64,000 bases of DNA from Bugula neritina. Its lineage: Eukaryota > Bryozoa > Gymnolaemata > Cheilostomatida > Bugulidae. Where the stretch lies: contig OZ037765.1 in the NCBI GenBank assembly GCA_964035545.1, positions 15,000,698-15,064,697 on the forward strand, written 5' to 3'. Of this stretch, positions 42,301 to 59,100 are shown piece by piece (position 1 is the stretch's first letter; each line of letters starts with the position of its first letter). Made by a program: the position numbers and the translations under genes. Below the pieces are notes generated by a model. That model saw nothing but the letters and a program-made list of their open reading frames with translations, had not been told where the DNA came from and ran no database searches.

Positions 42301-43529
42301 TGAAATATACTGTAACATACTGAAACATACTGCAACATACCGAAATATACTGTAACATACTGAAATATACTGCAAGATACTGCAATATACTGAAATACAC
42401 TGTAACATACTGAAATACACTGCAACATACTGCAACATACTGACATACACTGGAACATACTGAAATACACTGCAACATGCTACAACATACTGAAATACGC
42501 TGTAACCTACTGAAATATGCTGTAGCACACTGAAATATACTGCAACATACTGAAATATAATGCAAGTTACTACAACATACTGAAATACACTGTGACATAC
42601 TGAAATACACTGCAACATACTGCAAGAAACTGCAACATACTGAAATACACTGTAACATATTGAAATACACTGCAAAACCTTGAAATATACTGCAACACAC
42701 TGAAGGATACGGCAACATACTGAAATATACTCTGACACATTAAAATGTACTGCAACATACTGAAATATGCTGTAGCATACTGAAATATACTGTAACACAC
42801 TGTAATATACTGCAACATACTGCAACATACTGACATATACTGGAACATACTGAAATAAACTCCAACATACTACAACATACTGAAATACACTGTAACCTAC
42901 TGAAATATGCTGTAGCACACTGAAATATACTGCAACATACTGAAATATAATGCAAGTAACTACAACATACTGAAATACACTGTGACATACTGAGATACAC
43001 TGCAACATACTGCAACATACTGAAATACACTGTAACAGACTGAAATGTACTGTAACACACTGAAATATACTGCAACATGCTGAAATACACTGTAACATAC
43101 TGAAATATACTGCAACATACTGCAACATACCGAATTACACCGTAACAAACTGAAATACACTCCAACATACTACAACATACTGAAATACACTGTAACATAT
43201 TGAAATACATCGCAACACATTGAAATATACTGCAACACACTGAAATATACTGTAACACACTTTAATATACTGCAACATACTGCAACATACTGACATACAC
43301 TGGAACATACTGAAATACACTCCAACATACTACAACATACTGAAATACACTGTAACCTACTGAAATATGCTGTAGCACACTGAAATATACTGCAACATAA
43401 TAAAATACATTGTAACATACTGAGGTATACTGCAACATACTGCAACATACTGAAATACACTGTAACATACTGAAATACACTGCAACATACTGCAACATAC
43501 TGAAATACATTGGAACATATTGAAACACA
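39306..43529. repeat. Higher-order repeat copy 2
   Basis: 4224 bp. It carries the private variant ATTGAGTCAT (39685-39694), shared only with copy 4, and otherwise matches copy 1 almost base for base. Confidence 0.85.
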
Positions 43530-46500
43530 CTACAACACATTAAAATATACTGCAACACACTGAAACATACGGCAACATACTGAAATATACTGCAAAACAT
43601 TGAAATATACTGCTACATACTGAAACATGCTGTAGCATACTGAAATACACTGCAACACACTGAAGTATACTGTAATATACAGAAATGTTCTGTAACATAC
43701 TGAAAGGTACGTCAACATACTGAAATGTACTCCAACGTGCTGAACTATACTGTAACATACTGAAATACACTGTAATATACTGAATTAAACTGCAACATAC
43801 TGCAACATACAGAAATAAGCTGTAACATATTGAAATACACCACAACATATTGTAATATACTGCAACATACTGAACCATACGGCAACATACTGAAATATAC
43901 TGCAACACATTGAATCATACTGCAACATAGTCAAATATAATGCAAGATACTGTAACATTCTGAAAAACACTGTGACATACTGAAATACACTGCATCATAC
44001 TGCAACATACTGCAACATACTGAAATACACTGCAACACATTGAAGTAAACCGCAACATACTTAAATATACGGTAACATACTGAAATATACTGTAACTCAT
44101 TGAAAAACATTGCAACATACTGAAACATACTGAAATATGCTGTAGCACACTGAAATACACCGCAGTTCAATAAAAAATAGTGTAATATACGGAAATGTAC
44201 CGTAACATACTGAAATATACTGTAACAGACTGAAATGTACTGTAACAAACTGAAATATACTGCAACATGCTGAAATACACTGTAACATAATGAAATATAC
44301 TGCAACATACTGCAACATACCGAATTACACTGTAACAAACTGAAATACACTCCAACATACTACAACATACTGAAATACACTGTAACATATTGAAATACAC
44401 CGCAACACATTGAAATATACTGCAACATACCGAAATATATGGTAAACTACTGAACTATACTGTAACACATTGAAACTTACCGCAAAATACTAAAATACAC
44501 TGCAACACACTGAAGTATACTGTAATATATAGAAATGTACTGTAAAATACTTAAACATACGACAACATACCAAAAAACATACTGCAACATACTGAATTAC
44601 ACTGCAATATCCTGAAATATACTTCAACATACTGAAATATACCTAAAAACATTGAAATATACTGAAATACAGTGTAGGATATTGAAATACACTGCAACAA
44701 TTTGGAATATACAGCAACATACCGAAATATATGGTAACCTACTGAAATATGTTGCAAACTACTGAAATATACTGCAACATACTGCAACATAATGAAATAT
44801 ACTACAACATATTGAAATACACTGTAACACATTGAAATATACTGCAACACACTGAAACATACGGCAACATATTGAAATATACTGTAACATACTGAAATAT
44901 ACTGCAAGATACTGCAATATACTGAAATACACTGTAACATACTGAAATACACTGCAACATACTGCAACATACTGGCATACACTGGAACATACTGAAATAC
45001 ACTGCAACATACTACAACATACTGAAATACACTGTAACCTACTGAAATATGCTGTAGCACACTGAAATATACTGCAACATACTGAAATATAATGCAAGTT
45101 ACTACAACATACTGAAATACACTGTGACATACTGAAATACACTGCAACATACTGCAAGAATCTGCAACATACTGAAATACACTGTAACATATTGAAATAC
45201 ACTGCAAAACCTTGAAATATACTGCAACACACTGAAGGATACGGCAACATACTGAAATATACTGTGACACATTTAAATGTACTGCAACGTACTGAAATAT
45301 GCTGTAGCATACTGAAATATACTGTAACACACTGTAATATACTGCAACATACTGCAACATACTGACATATACTGGAACATACTGAAATAAACTCCAACAT
45401 ACTACAACATACTGAAATACACTGTAACCTACTGAAATATGCTGTAGCACACTGAAATATACTGCAACATACTGAAATATAATGCAAGTAACTACAACAT
45501 ACTGAAAAACACTGTGACATACTGAGATACACTGCAACATACTGCAACATACTGAAATACACTGTAACAGACTGAAATGTACTGTAACACACTGAAATAT
45601 ACTGCAACATGCTGAAATACACTGTAACATACTGAAATGTACTGCAACATACTGCAACATGCCGAATTACACTGTAACAAACTGAAATACACTCCAACAT
45701 ACTACAACATACTGAATTACACTGCAACACATTGAAGTAAACCGCAACATACTTAAATATACGGTAACATACTGAAATATACTGTAACTCATTGAAAAAC
45801 ATTGCAACATACTGAAACATACTGAAATATGCTGTAGCACACTGAAATACACCGCAATTCAATAAAAAATAGTGTAATATACGGAAATGTACCGTAACAT
45901 ACTGAAATATACTGTAACAGACTGAAATGTACTGTAACAAACTGAAATATACTGCAACATGCTGAAATACACTGTAACATAATGAAATATACTGCAACAT
46001 ACTGCAACATACCGACTTACACTGTAACAAACTGAAATACACTCCAACATACTACAACATACTGAAATACACTGTAACATATTGAAATACACCGCAACAC
46101 ATTGAAATATACTGCAACATACCGAAATATATGGTAAACTACTGAATTATACTGTAACACATTGAAACTTACCGCAAAATACTAAAATACACTGCAACAC
46201 ACTGAAGTATACTGTAATATATAGAAATGTACTGTAAGATACTTAAACATACGACAACATACCAAAAAACATACTGCAACATACTGAATTACACTGCAAT
46301 ATCCTGAAATATACTTCAACATACTGAAACATACCTAAAAACATTGAAATATACTGAAATACAGTGTAGGATATTGAAATACACTGCAACAATTTGGAAT
46401 ATACAGCAACATACCGAAATATATGGTAACCTACTGAAATATGTTGCAAACTACTGAAATATACTGCAACATACTGCAACATAATGAAATATACTGTAAC

Positions 46501-47743
46501 ACATTGGAATAAACTGCAAAATACTGAAATATACTGTAACATACTGAAACATACTGCAACATACCGAAATATACTGTAACATACTGAAATATACTGCAAG
46601 ATACTGCAATATACTGAAATACACTGTAACATACTGAAATACACTGCAACATACTGCAACATACTGACATACACTGGAACATACTGAAATACACTGCAAC
46701 ATGCTACAACATACTGAAATACGCTGTAACCTACTGAAATATGCTGTAGCACACTGAAATATACTGCAACATACTGAAATATAATGCAAGTTACTACAAC
46801 ATACTGAAATACACTGTGACATACTGAAATACACTGCAACATACTGCAAGAAACTGCAACATACTGAAATACACTGTAACATATTGAAATACACTGCAAA
46901 ACCTTGAAATATACTGCAACACACTGAAGGATACGGCAACATACTGAAATATACTCTGACACATTAAAATGTACTGCAACATACTGAAATATGCTGTAGC
47001 ATACTGAAATATACTGTAACACACTGTAATATACTGCAACATACTGCAACATACTGACATATACTGGAACATACTGAAATAAACTCCAACATACTACAAC
47101 ATACTGAAATACACTGTAACCTACTGAAATATGCTGTAGCACACTGAAATATACTGCAACATACTGAAATATAATGCAAGTAACTACAACATACTGAAAT
47201 ACACTGTGACATACTGAGATACACTGCAACATACTGCAACATACTGAAATACACTGTAACAGACTGAAATGTACTGTAACACACTGAAATATACTGCAAC
47301 ATGCTGAAATACACTGTAACATACTGAAATATACTGCAACATACTGCAACATACCAAATTACACCGTAACAAACTGAAATACACTCCAACATACTACAAC
47401 ATACTGAAATACACTGTAACATATTGAAATACATCGCAACACATTGAAATATACTGCAACACACTGAAATATACTGTAACACACTTTAATATACTGCAAC
47501 ATACTGCAACATACTGACATACACTGGAACATACTGAAATACACTCCAACATACTACAACATACTGAAATACACTGTAACCTACTGAAATATGCTGTAGC
47601 ACACTGAAATATACTGCAACATAATAAAATACATTGTAACATACTGAGGTATACTGCAACATACTGCAACATACTGAAATACACTGTAACATACTGAAAT
47701 ACACTGCAACATACTGAAATACATTGGAACATATTGAAACACA
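43530..47743. repeat. Higher-order repeat copy 3
   Basis: 4214 bp. It has a 10-bp unit deletion near 47710, GTAAGATACTT at about 46235 (other copies have GTAAAATACTT) and ATACCAAATTACACCG near 47352. All three are shared only with copy 5. Confidence 0.85.
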
Positions 47744-50700
47744 CTACAACACATTAAAATATACTGCAACACACTGAAACATACGGCAACATACTGAAAT
47801 ATACTGCAAAACATTGAAATATACTGCTACATACTGAAACATGCTGTAGCATACTGAAATACACTGCAACACACTGAAGTATACTGTAATATACAGAAAT
47901 GTTCTGTAACATACTGAAAGGTACGTCAACATACTGAAATGTACTCCAACGTGCTGAACTATACTGTAACATACTGAAATACACTGTAATATACTGAATT
48001 AAACTGCAACATACTGCAACATACAGAAATAAGCTGTAACATATTGAAATACACCACAACATATTGTAATATACTGCAACATACTGAACCATACGGCAAC
48101 ATACTGAAATATACTGCAACACATTGAGTCATACTGCAACATAGTCAAATATAATGCAAGATACTGTAACATTCTGAAAAACACTGTGACATACTGAAAT
48201 ACACTGCATCATACTGCAACATACTGCAACATACTGAAATACACTGCAACACATTGAAGTAAACCGCAACATACTTAAATATACGGTAACATACTGAAAT
48301 ATACTGTAACTCATTGAAAAACATTGCAACATACTGAAACATACTGAAATATGCTGTAGCACACTGAAATACACCGCAGTTCAATAAAAAATAGTGTAAT
48401 ATACGGAAATGTACCGTAACATACTGAAATATACTGTAACAGACTGAAATGTACTGTAACAAACTGAAATATACTGCAACATGCTGAAATACACTGTAAC
48501 ATAATGAAATATACTGCAACATACTGCAACATACCGAATTACACTGTAACAAACTGAAATACACTCCAACATACTACAACATACTGAAATACACTGTAAC
48601 ATATTGAAATACACCGCAACACATTGAAATATACTGCAACATACCGAAATATATGGTAAACTACTGAACTATACTGTAACACATTGAAACTTACCGCAAA
48701 ATACTAAAATACACTGCAACACACTGAAGTATACTGTAATATATAGAAATGTACTGTAAAATACTTAAACATACGACAACATACCAAAAAACATACTGCA
48801 ACATACTGAATTACACTGCAATATCCTGAAATATACTTCAACATACTGAAATATACCTAAAAACATTGAAATATACTGAAATACAGTGTAGGATATTGAA
48901 ATACACTGCAACAATTTGGAATATACAGCAACATACCGAAATATATGGTAACCTACTGAAATATGTTGCAAACTACTGAAATATACTGCAACATACTGCA
49001 ACATAATGAAATATACTACAACATATTGAAATACACTGTAACACATTGAAATATACTGCAACACACTGAAACATACGGCAACATATTGAAATATACTGTA
49101 ACATACTGAAATATACTGCAAGATACTGCAATATACTGAAATACACTGTAACATACTGAAATACACTGCAACATACTGCAACATACTGGCATACACTGGA
49201 ACATACTGAAATACACTGCAACATACTACAACATACTGAAATACACTGTAACCTACTGAAATATGCTGTAGCACACTGAAATATACTGCAACATACTGAA
49301 ATATAATGCAAGTTACTACAACATACTGAAATACACTGTGACATACTGAAATACACTGCAACATACTGCAAGAATCTGCAACATACTGAAATACACTGTA
49401 ACATATTGAAATACACTGCAAAACCTTGAAATATACTGCAACACACTGAAGGATACGGCAACATACTGAAATATACTGTGACACATTTAAATGTACTGCA
49501 ACGTACTGAAATATGCTGTAGCATACTGAAATATACTGTAACACACTGTAATATACTGCAACATACTGCAACATACTGACATATACTGGAACATACTGAA
49601 ATAAACTCCAACATACTACAACATACTGAAATACACTGTAACCTACTGAAATATGCTGTAGCACACTGAAATATACTGCAACATACTGAAATATAATGCA
49701 AGTAACTACAACATACTGAAAAACACTGTGACATACTGAGATACACTGCAACATACTGCAACATACTGAAATACACTGTAACAGACTGAAATGTACTGTA
49801 ACACACTGAAATATACTGCAACATGCTGAAATACACTGTAACATACTGAAATGTACTGCAACATACTGCAACATGCCGAATTACACTGTAACAAACTGAA
49901 ATACACTCCAACATACTACAACATACTGAAATACACTGCAACACATTGAAGTAAACCGCAACATACTTAAATATACGGTAACATACTGAAATATACTGTA
50001 ACTCATTGAAAAACATTGCAACATACTGAAACATACTGAAATATGCTGTAGCACACTGAAATACACCGCAATTCAATAAAAAATAGTGTAATATACGGAA
50101 ATGTACCGTAACATACTGAAATATACTGTAACAGACTGAAATGTACTGTAACAAACTGAAATATACTGCAACATGCTGAAATACACTGTAACATAATGAA
50201 ATATACTGCAACATACTGCAACATACCGACTTACACTGTAACAAACTGAAATACACTCCAACATACTACAACATACTGAAATACACTGTAACATATTGAA
50301 ATACACCGCAACACATTGAAATATACTGCAACATACCGAAATATATGGTAAACTACTGAATTATACTGTAACACATTGAAACTTACCGCAAAATACTAAA
50401 ATACACTGCAACACACTGAAGTATACTGTAATATATAGAAATGTACTGTAAAATACTTAAACATACGACAACATACCAAAAAACATACTGCAACATACTG
50501 AATTACACTGCAATATCCTGAAATATACTTCAACATACTGAAACATACCTAAAAACATTGAAATATACTGAAATACAGTGTAGGATATTGAAATACACTG
50601 CAACAATTTGGAATATACAGCAACATACCGAAATATATGGTAACCTACTGAAATATGTTGCAAACTACTGAAATATACTGCAACATACTGCAACATAATG

Positions 50701-51947
50701 AAATATACTGTAACACATTGGAATAAACTGCAAAATACTGAAATATACTGTAACATACTGAAACATACTGCAACATACCGAAATATACTGTAACATACTG
50801 AAATATACTGCAAGATACTGCAATATACTGAAATACACTGTAACATACTGAAATACACTGCAACATACTGCAACATACTGACATACACTGGAACATACTG
50901 AAATACACTGCAACATGCTACAACATACTGAAATACGCTGTAACCTACTGAAATATGCTGTAGCACACTGAAATATACTGCAACATACTGAAATATAATG
51001 CAAGTTACTACAACATACTGAAATACACTGTGACATACTGAAATACACTGCAACATACTGCAAGAAACTGCAACATACTGAAATACACTGTAACATATTG
51101 AAATACACTGCAAAACCTTGAAATATACTGCAACACACTGAAGGATACGGCAACATACTGAAATATACTCTGACACATTAAAATGTACTGCAACATACTG
51201 AAATATGCTGTAGCATACTGAAATATACTGTAACACACTGTAATATACTGCAACATACTGCAACATACTGACATATACTGGAACATACTGAAATAAACTC
51301 CAACATACTACAACATACTGAAATACACTGTAACCTACTGAAATATGCTGTAGCACACTGAAATATACTGCAACATACTGAAATATAATGCAAGTAACTA
51401 CAACATACTGAAATACACTGTGACATACTGAGATACACTGCAACATACTGCAACATACTGAAATACACTGTAACAGACTGAAATGTACTGTAACACACTG
51501 AAATATACTGCAACATGCTGAAATACACTGTAACATACTGAAATATACTGCAACATACTGCAACATACCGAATTACACCGTAACAAACTGAAATACACTC
51601 CAACATACTACAACATACTGAAATACACTGTAACATATTGAAATACATCGCAACACACTGAAATATACTGTAACACACTTTAATATACTGCAACATACTG
51701 CAACATACTGACATACACTGGAACATACTGAAATACACTCCAACATACTACAACATACTGAAATACACTGTAACCTACTGAAATATGCTGTAGCACACTG
51801 AAATATACTGCAACATAATAAAATACATTGTAACATACTGAGGTATACTGCAACATACTGCAACATACTGAAATACACTGTAACATACTGAAATACACTG
51901 CAACATACTGCAACATACTGAAATACATTGGAACATATTGAAACACA
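47744..51947. repeat. Higher-order repeat copy 4
   Basis: 4204 bp. It shares ATTGAGTCAT (48123-48132) with copy 2 and has its own 20-bp unit deletion near 51650 (ACATCGCAACACACTG). Confidence 0.85.
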
Positions 51948-54900
51948 CTACAACACATTAAAATATACTGCAACACACTGAAACATACGGCAACATACTG
52001 AAATATACTGCAAAACATTGAAATATACTGCTACATACTGAAACATGCTGTAGCATACTGAAATACACTGCAACACACTGAAGTATACTGTAATATACAG
52101 AAATGTTCTGTAACATACTGAAAGGTACGTCAACATACTGAAATGTACTCCAACGTGCTGAACTATACTGTAACATAGTGAAATACACTGTAATATACTG
52201 AATTAAACTGCAACATACTGCAACATACAGAAATAAGCTGTAACATATTGAAATACACCACAACATATTGTAATATACTGCAACATACTGAACCATACGG
52301 CAACATACTGAAATATACTGCAACACATTGAATCATACTGCAACATAGTCAAATATAATGCAAGATACTGTAACATTCTGAAAAACACTGTGACATACTG
52401 AAATACACTGCATCATACTGCAACATACTGCAACATACTGAAATACACTGCAACACATTGAAGTAAACCGCAACATACTTAAATATACGGTAACATACTG
52501 AAATATACTGTAACTCATTGAAAAACATTGCAACATACTGAAACATACTGAAATATGCTGTAGCACACTGAAATACACCGCAGTTCAATAAAAAATAGTG
52601 TAATATACGGAAATGTACCGTAACATACTGAAATATACTGTAACAGACTGAAATGTACTGTAACAAACTGAAATATACTGCAACATGCTGAAATACACTG
52701 TAACATAATGAAATATACTGCAACATACTGCAACATACCGAATTACACTGTAACAAACTGAAATACACTCCAACATACTACAACATACTGAAATACACTG
52801 TAACATATTGAAATACACCGCAACACATTGAAATATACTGCAACATACCGAAATATATGGTAAACTACTGAACTATACTGTAACACATTGAAACTTACCG
52901 CAAAATACTAAAATACACTGCAACACACTGAAGTATACTGTAATATATAGAAATGTACTGTAAAATACTTAAACATACGACAACATACCAAAAAACATAC
53001 TGCAACATACTGAATTACACTGCAATATCCTGAAATATACTTCAACATACTGAAATATACCTAAAAACATTGAAATATACTGAAATACAGTGTAGGATAT
53101 TGAAATACACTGCAACAATTTGGAATATACAGCAACATACCGAAATATATGGTAACCTACTGAAATATGTTGCAAACTACTGAAATATACTGCAACATAC
53201 TGCAACATAATGAAATATACTACAACATATTGAAATACACTGTAACACATTGAAATATACTGCAACACACTGAAACATACGGCAACATATTGAAATATAC
53301 TGTAACATACTGAAATATACTGCAAGATACTGCAATATACTGAAATACACTGTAACATACTGAAATACACTGCAACATACTGCAACATACTGGCATACAC
53401 TGGAACATACTGAAATACACTGCAACATACTACAACATACTGAAATACACTGTAACCTACTGAAATATGCTGTAGCACACTGAAATATACTGCAACATAC
53501 TGAAATATAATGCAAGTTACTACAACATACTGAAATACACTGTGACATACTGAAATACACTGCAACATACTGCAAGAATCTGCAACATACTGAAATACAC
53601 TGTAACATATTGAAATACACTGCAAAACCTTGAAATATACTGCAACACACTGAAGGATACGGCAACATACTGAAATATACTGTGACACATTTAAATGTAC
53701 TGCAACGTACTGAAATATGCTGTAGCATACTGAAATATACTGTAACACACTGTAATATACTGCAACATACTGCAACATACTGACATATACTGGAACATAC
53801 TGAAATAAACTCCAACATACTACAACATACTGAAATACACTGTAACCTACTGAAATATGCTGTAGCACACTGAAATATACTGCAACATACTGAAATATAA
53901 TGCAAGTAACTACAACATACTGAAAAACACTGTGACATACTGAGATACACTGCAACATACTGCAACATACTGAAATACACTGTAACAGACTGAAATGTAC
54001 TGTAACACACTGAAATATACTGCAACATGCTGAAATACACTGTAACATACTGAAATGTACTGCAACATACTGCAACATGCCGAATTACACTGTAACAAAC
54101 TGAAATACACTCCAACATACTACAACATACTGAAATACACTGCAACACATTGAAGTAAACCGCAACATACTTAAATATACGGTAACATACTGAAATATAC
54201 TGTAACTCATTGAAAAACATTGCAACATACTGAAACATACTGAAATATGCTGTAGCACACTGAAATACACCGCAATTCAATAAAAAATAGTGTAATATAC
54301 GGAAATGTACCGTAACATACTGAAATATACTGTAACAGACTGAAATGTACTGTAACAAACTGAAATATACTGCAACATGCTGAAATACACTGTAACATAA
54401 TGAAATATACTGCAACATACTGCAACATACCGACTTACACTGTAACAAACTGAAATACACTCCAACATACTACAACATACTGAAATACACTGTAACATAT
54501 TGAAATACACCGCAACACATTGAAATATACTGCAACATACCGAAATATATGGTAAACTACTGAATTATACTGTAACACATTGAAACTTACCGCAAAATAC
54601 TAAAATACACTGCAACACACTGAAGTATACTGTAATATATAGAAATGTACTGTAAGATACTTAAACATACGACAACATACCAAAAAACATACTGCAACAT
54701 ACTGAATTACACTGCAATATCCTGAAATATACTTCAACATACTGAAACATACCTAAAAACATTGAAATATACTGAAATACAGTGTAGGATATTGAAATAC
54801 ACTGCAACAATTTGGAATATACAGCAACATACCGAAATATATGGTAACCTACTGAAATATGTTGCAAACTACTGAAATATACTGCAACATACTGCAACAT

Positions 54901-56161
54901 AATGAAATATACTGTAACACATTGGAATAAACTGCAAAATACTGAAATATACTGTAACATACTGAAACATACTGCAACATACCGAAATATACTGTAACAT
55001 ACTGAAATATACTGCAAGATACTGCAATATACTGAAATACACTGTAACATACTGAAATACACTGCAACATACTGCAACATACTGACATACACTGGAACAT
55101 ACTGAAATACACTGCAACATGCTACAACATACTGAAATACGCTGTAACCTACTGAAATATGCTGTAGCACACTGAAATATACTGCAACATACTGAAATGT
55201 AATGCAAGTTACTACAACATACTGAAATACACTGTGACATACTGAAATACACTGCAACATACTGCAAGAAACTGCAACATACTGAAATACACTGTAACAT
55301 ATTGAAATACACTGCAAAACCTTGAAATATACTGCAACACACTGAAGGATACGGCAACATACTGAAATATACTCTGACACATTAAAATGTACTGCAACAT
55401 ACTGAAATATGCTGTAGCATACTGAAATATACTGTAACACACTGTAATATACTGCAACATACTGCAACATACTGACATATACTGGAACATACTGAAATAA
55501 ACTCCAACATACTACAACATACTGAAATACACTGTAACCTACTGAAATATGCTGTAGCACACTGAAATATACTGCAACATACTGAAATATAATGCAAGTA
55601 ACTACAACATACTGAAATACACTGTGACATACTGAGATACACTGCAACATACTGCAACATACTGAAATACACTGTAACAGACTGAAATGTACTGTAACAC
55701 ACTGAAATATACTGCAACATGCTGAAATACACTGTAACATACTGAAATATACTGCAACATACTGCAACATACCAAATTACACCGTAACAAACTGAAATAC
55801 ACTCCAACATACTACAACATACTGAAATACACTGTAACATATTGAAATACATCGCAACACATTGAAATATACTGCAACACACTGAAATATACTGTAACAC
55901 ACTTTAATATACTGCAACATACTGCAACATACTGACATACACTGGAACATACTGAAATACACTCCAACATACTACAACATACTGAAATACACTGTAACCT
56001 ACTGAAATATGCTGTAGCACACTGAAATATACTGCAACATAATAAAATACATTGTAACATACTGAGGTATACTGCAACATACTGCAACATACTGAAATAC
56101 ACTGTAACATACTGAAATACACTGCAACATACTGAAATACATTGGAACATATTGAAACACA
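51948..56161. repeat. Higher-order repeat copy 5
   Basis: 4214 bp. It shares the 10-bp deletion (near 56127), GTAAGATACTT (about 54652) and ATACCAAATTACACCG (about 55770) with copy 3. It has private single-base changes such as a TAGTG near 52175. Confidence 0.85.
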
Positions 56162-59100
56162 CTACAACACATTAAAATATACTGCAACACACTGAAACAT
56201 ACGGCAACATACTGAAATATACTGCAAAACATTGAAATATACTGCTACATACTGAAACATGCTGTAGCATACTGAAATACACTGCAACACACTGAAGTAT
56301 ACTGTAATATACAGAAATGTTCTGTAACATACTGAAAGGTACGTCAACATACTGAAATGTACTCCAACGTGCTGAACTATACTGTAACATACTGAAATAC
56401 ACTGTAATATACTGAATTAAACTGCAACATACTGCAACATACAGAAATAAGCTGTAACATATTGAAATACACCACAACATATTGTAATATACTGCAACAT
56501 ACTGAAGCATACGGCAACATACTGAAATATACTGCAACACATTGAATCATACTGCAACATAGTCAAATATAATGCAAGATACTGTAACATTCTGAAAAAC
56601 ACTGTGACATACTGAAATACACTGCATCATACTGCAACATACTGCAACATACTGAAATACACTGCAACACATTGAAGTAAACCGCAACATACTTAAATAT
56701 ACGATAACATACTGAAATATACTGTAACTCATTGAAAAACATTGCAACATACTGAAACATACTGAAATATGCTGTAGCACACTGAAATACACCGCAGTTC
56801 AATAGAAAATAGTGTAATATACGGAAATGTACCGTAACATACTGAAATATACTGTAACAGACTGAAATGTACTGTAACAAACTGAAATATACTGCAACAT
56901 GCTGAAATACACTGTAACATAATGAAATATACTGCAACATACTGCAACATACCGAATTACACTGTAACAAACTGAAATACACTCCAACATACTACAACAT
57001 ACTGAAATACACTGTAACATATTGAAATACACCGCAACACATTGAAATATACTGCAACATACCGAAATATATGGTAAACTACTGAACTATACTGTAACAC
57101 ATTGAAACTTACCGCAAAATACTAAAATACACTGCAACACACTGAAGTATACTGTAATATATAGAAATGTACTGTAAAATACTTAAACATACGACAACAT
57201 ACCAAAAAACATACTGCAACATACTGAATTACACTGCAATATCCTGAAATATACTTCAACATACTGAAATATACCTAAAAACATTGAAATATACTGAAAT
57301 ACAGTGTAGGATATTGAAATACACTGCAACAATTTGGAATATACAGCAACATACCGAAATATATGGTAACCTACTGAAATATGTTGCAAACTACTGAAAT
57401 ATACTGCAACATACTGCAACATAATGAAATATACTACAACATATTGAAATACACTGTAACACATTGAAATATACTGCAACACACTGAAACATACGGCAAC
57501 ATATTGAAATATACTGTAACATACTGAAATATACTGCAAGATACTGCAATATACTGAAATACACTGTAACATACTGAAATACACTGCAACATACTGCAAC
57601 ATACTGGCATACACTGGAACATACTGAAATACACTGCAACATACTACAACATACTGAAATACACTGTAACCTACTGAAATATGCTGTAGCACACTGAAAT
57701 ATACTGCAACATACTGAAATATGATGCAAGTTACTACAACATACTGAAATACACTGTGACATACTGAAATACACTGCAACATACTGCAAGAATCTGCAAC
57801 ATACTGAAATACACTGTAACATATTGAAATACACTGCAAAACCTTGAAATATACTGCAACACACTGAAGGATACGGCAACATACTGAAATATACTGTAAC
57901 ACATTTAAATGTACTGCAACGTACTGAAATATGCTGTAGCATACTGAAATATACTGTAACACACTGTAATATACTGCAACATACTGCAACATACTGACAT
58001 ATACTGGAACATACTGAAATAAACTCCAACATACTACAACATACTGAAATACACTGTAACCTACTGAAATATGCTGTAGCACACTGAAATATACTGCAAC
58101 ATACTGAAATATAATGCAAGTAACTACAACATACTGAAAAACACTGTGACATACTGAGATACACTGCAACATACTGCAACATACTGAAATACACTGTAAC
58201 AGACTGAAATGTACTGTAACACACTGAAATATACTGCAACATGCTGAAATACACTGTAACATACTGAAATGTACTGCAACATACTGCAACATGCCGAATT
58301 ACACTGTAACAAACTGAAATACACTCCAACATACTACAACATACTGAAATACACTGCAACACATTGAAGTAAACCGCAACATACTTAAATATACGGTAAC
58401 ATACTGAAATATACTGTAACTCATTGAAAAACATTGCAACATACTGAAACATACTGAAATATGCTGTAGCACACTGAAATACACCGCAATTCAATAAAAA
58501 ATAGTGTAATATACGGAAATGTACCGTAACATACTGAAATATACTGTAACAGACTGAAATGTACTGTAACAAACTGAAATATACTGCAACATGCTGAAAT
58601 ACACTGTAACATAATGAAATATACTGCAACATACTGCAACATACCGACTTACACTGTAACAAACTGAAATACACTCCAACATACTACAACATACTGAAAT
58701 ACACTGCAACATATTGAAATACACCGCAACACATTGAAATATACTGCAACATACCGAAATATATGGTAAACTACTGAATTATACTGTAACACATTGAAAC
58801 TTACCGCAAAATACTAAAATACACTGCAACACACTGAAGTATACTGTAATATATAGAAATGTACTGTAAAATACTTAAACATACGACAACATACCAAAAA
58901 ACATACTGCAACATACTGAATTACACTGCAATATCCTGAAATATACTTCAACATACTGAAACATACCTAAAAACATTGAAATATACTGAAATACAGTGTA
59001 GGATATTGAAATACACTGCAACAATTTGGAATATACAGCAACATACCAAAATATATGGTAACCTACTGAAATATGTTGCAAACTACTGAAATATACTGCA

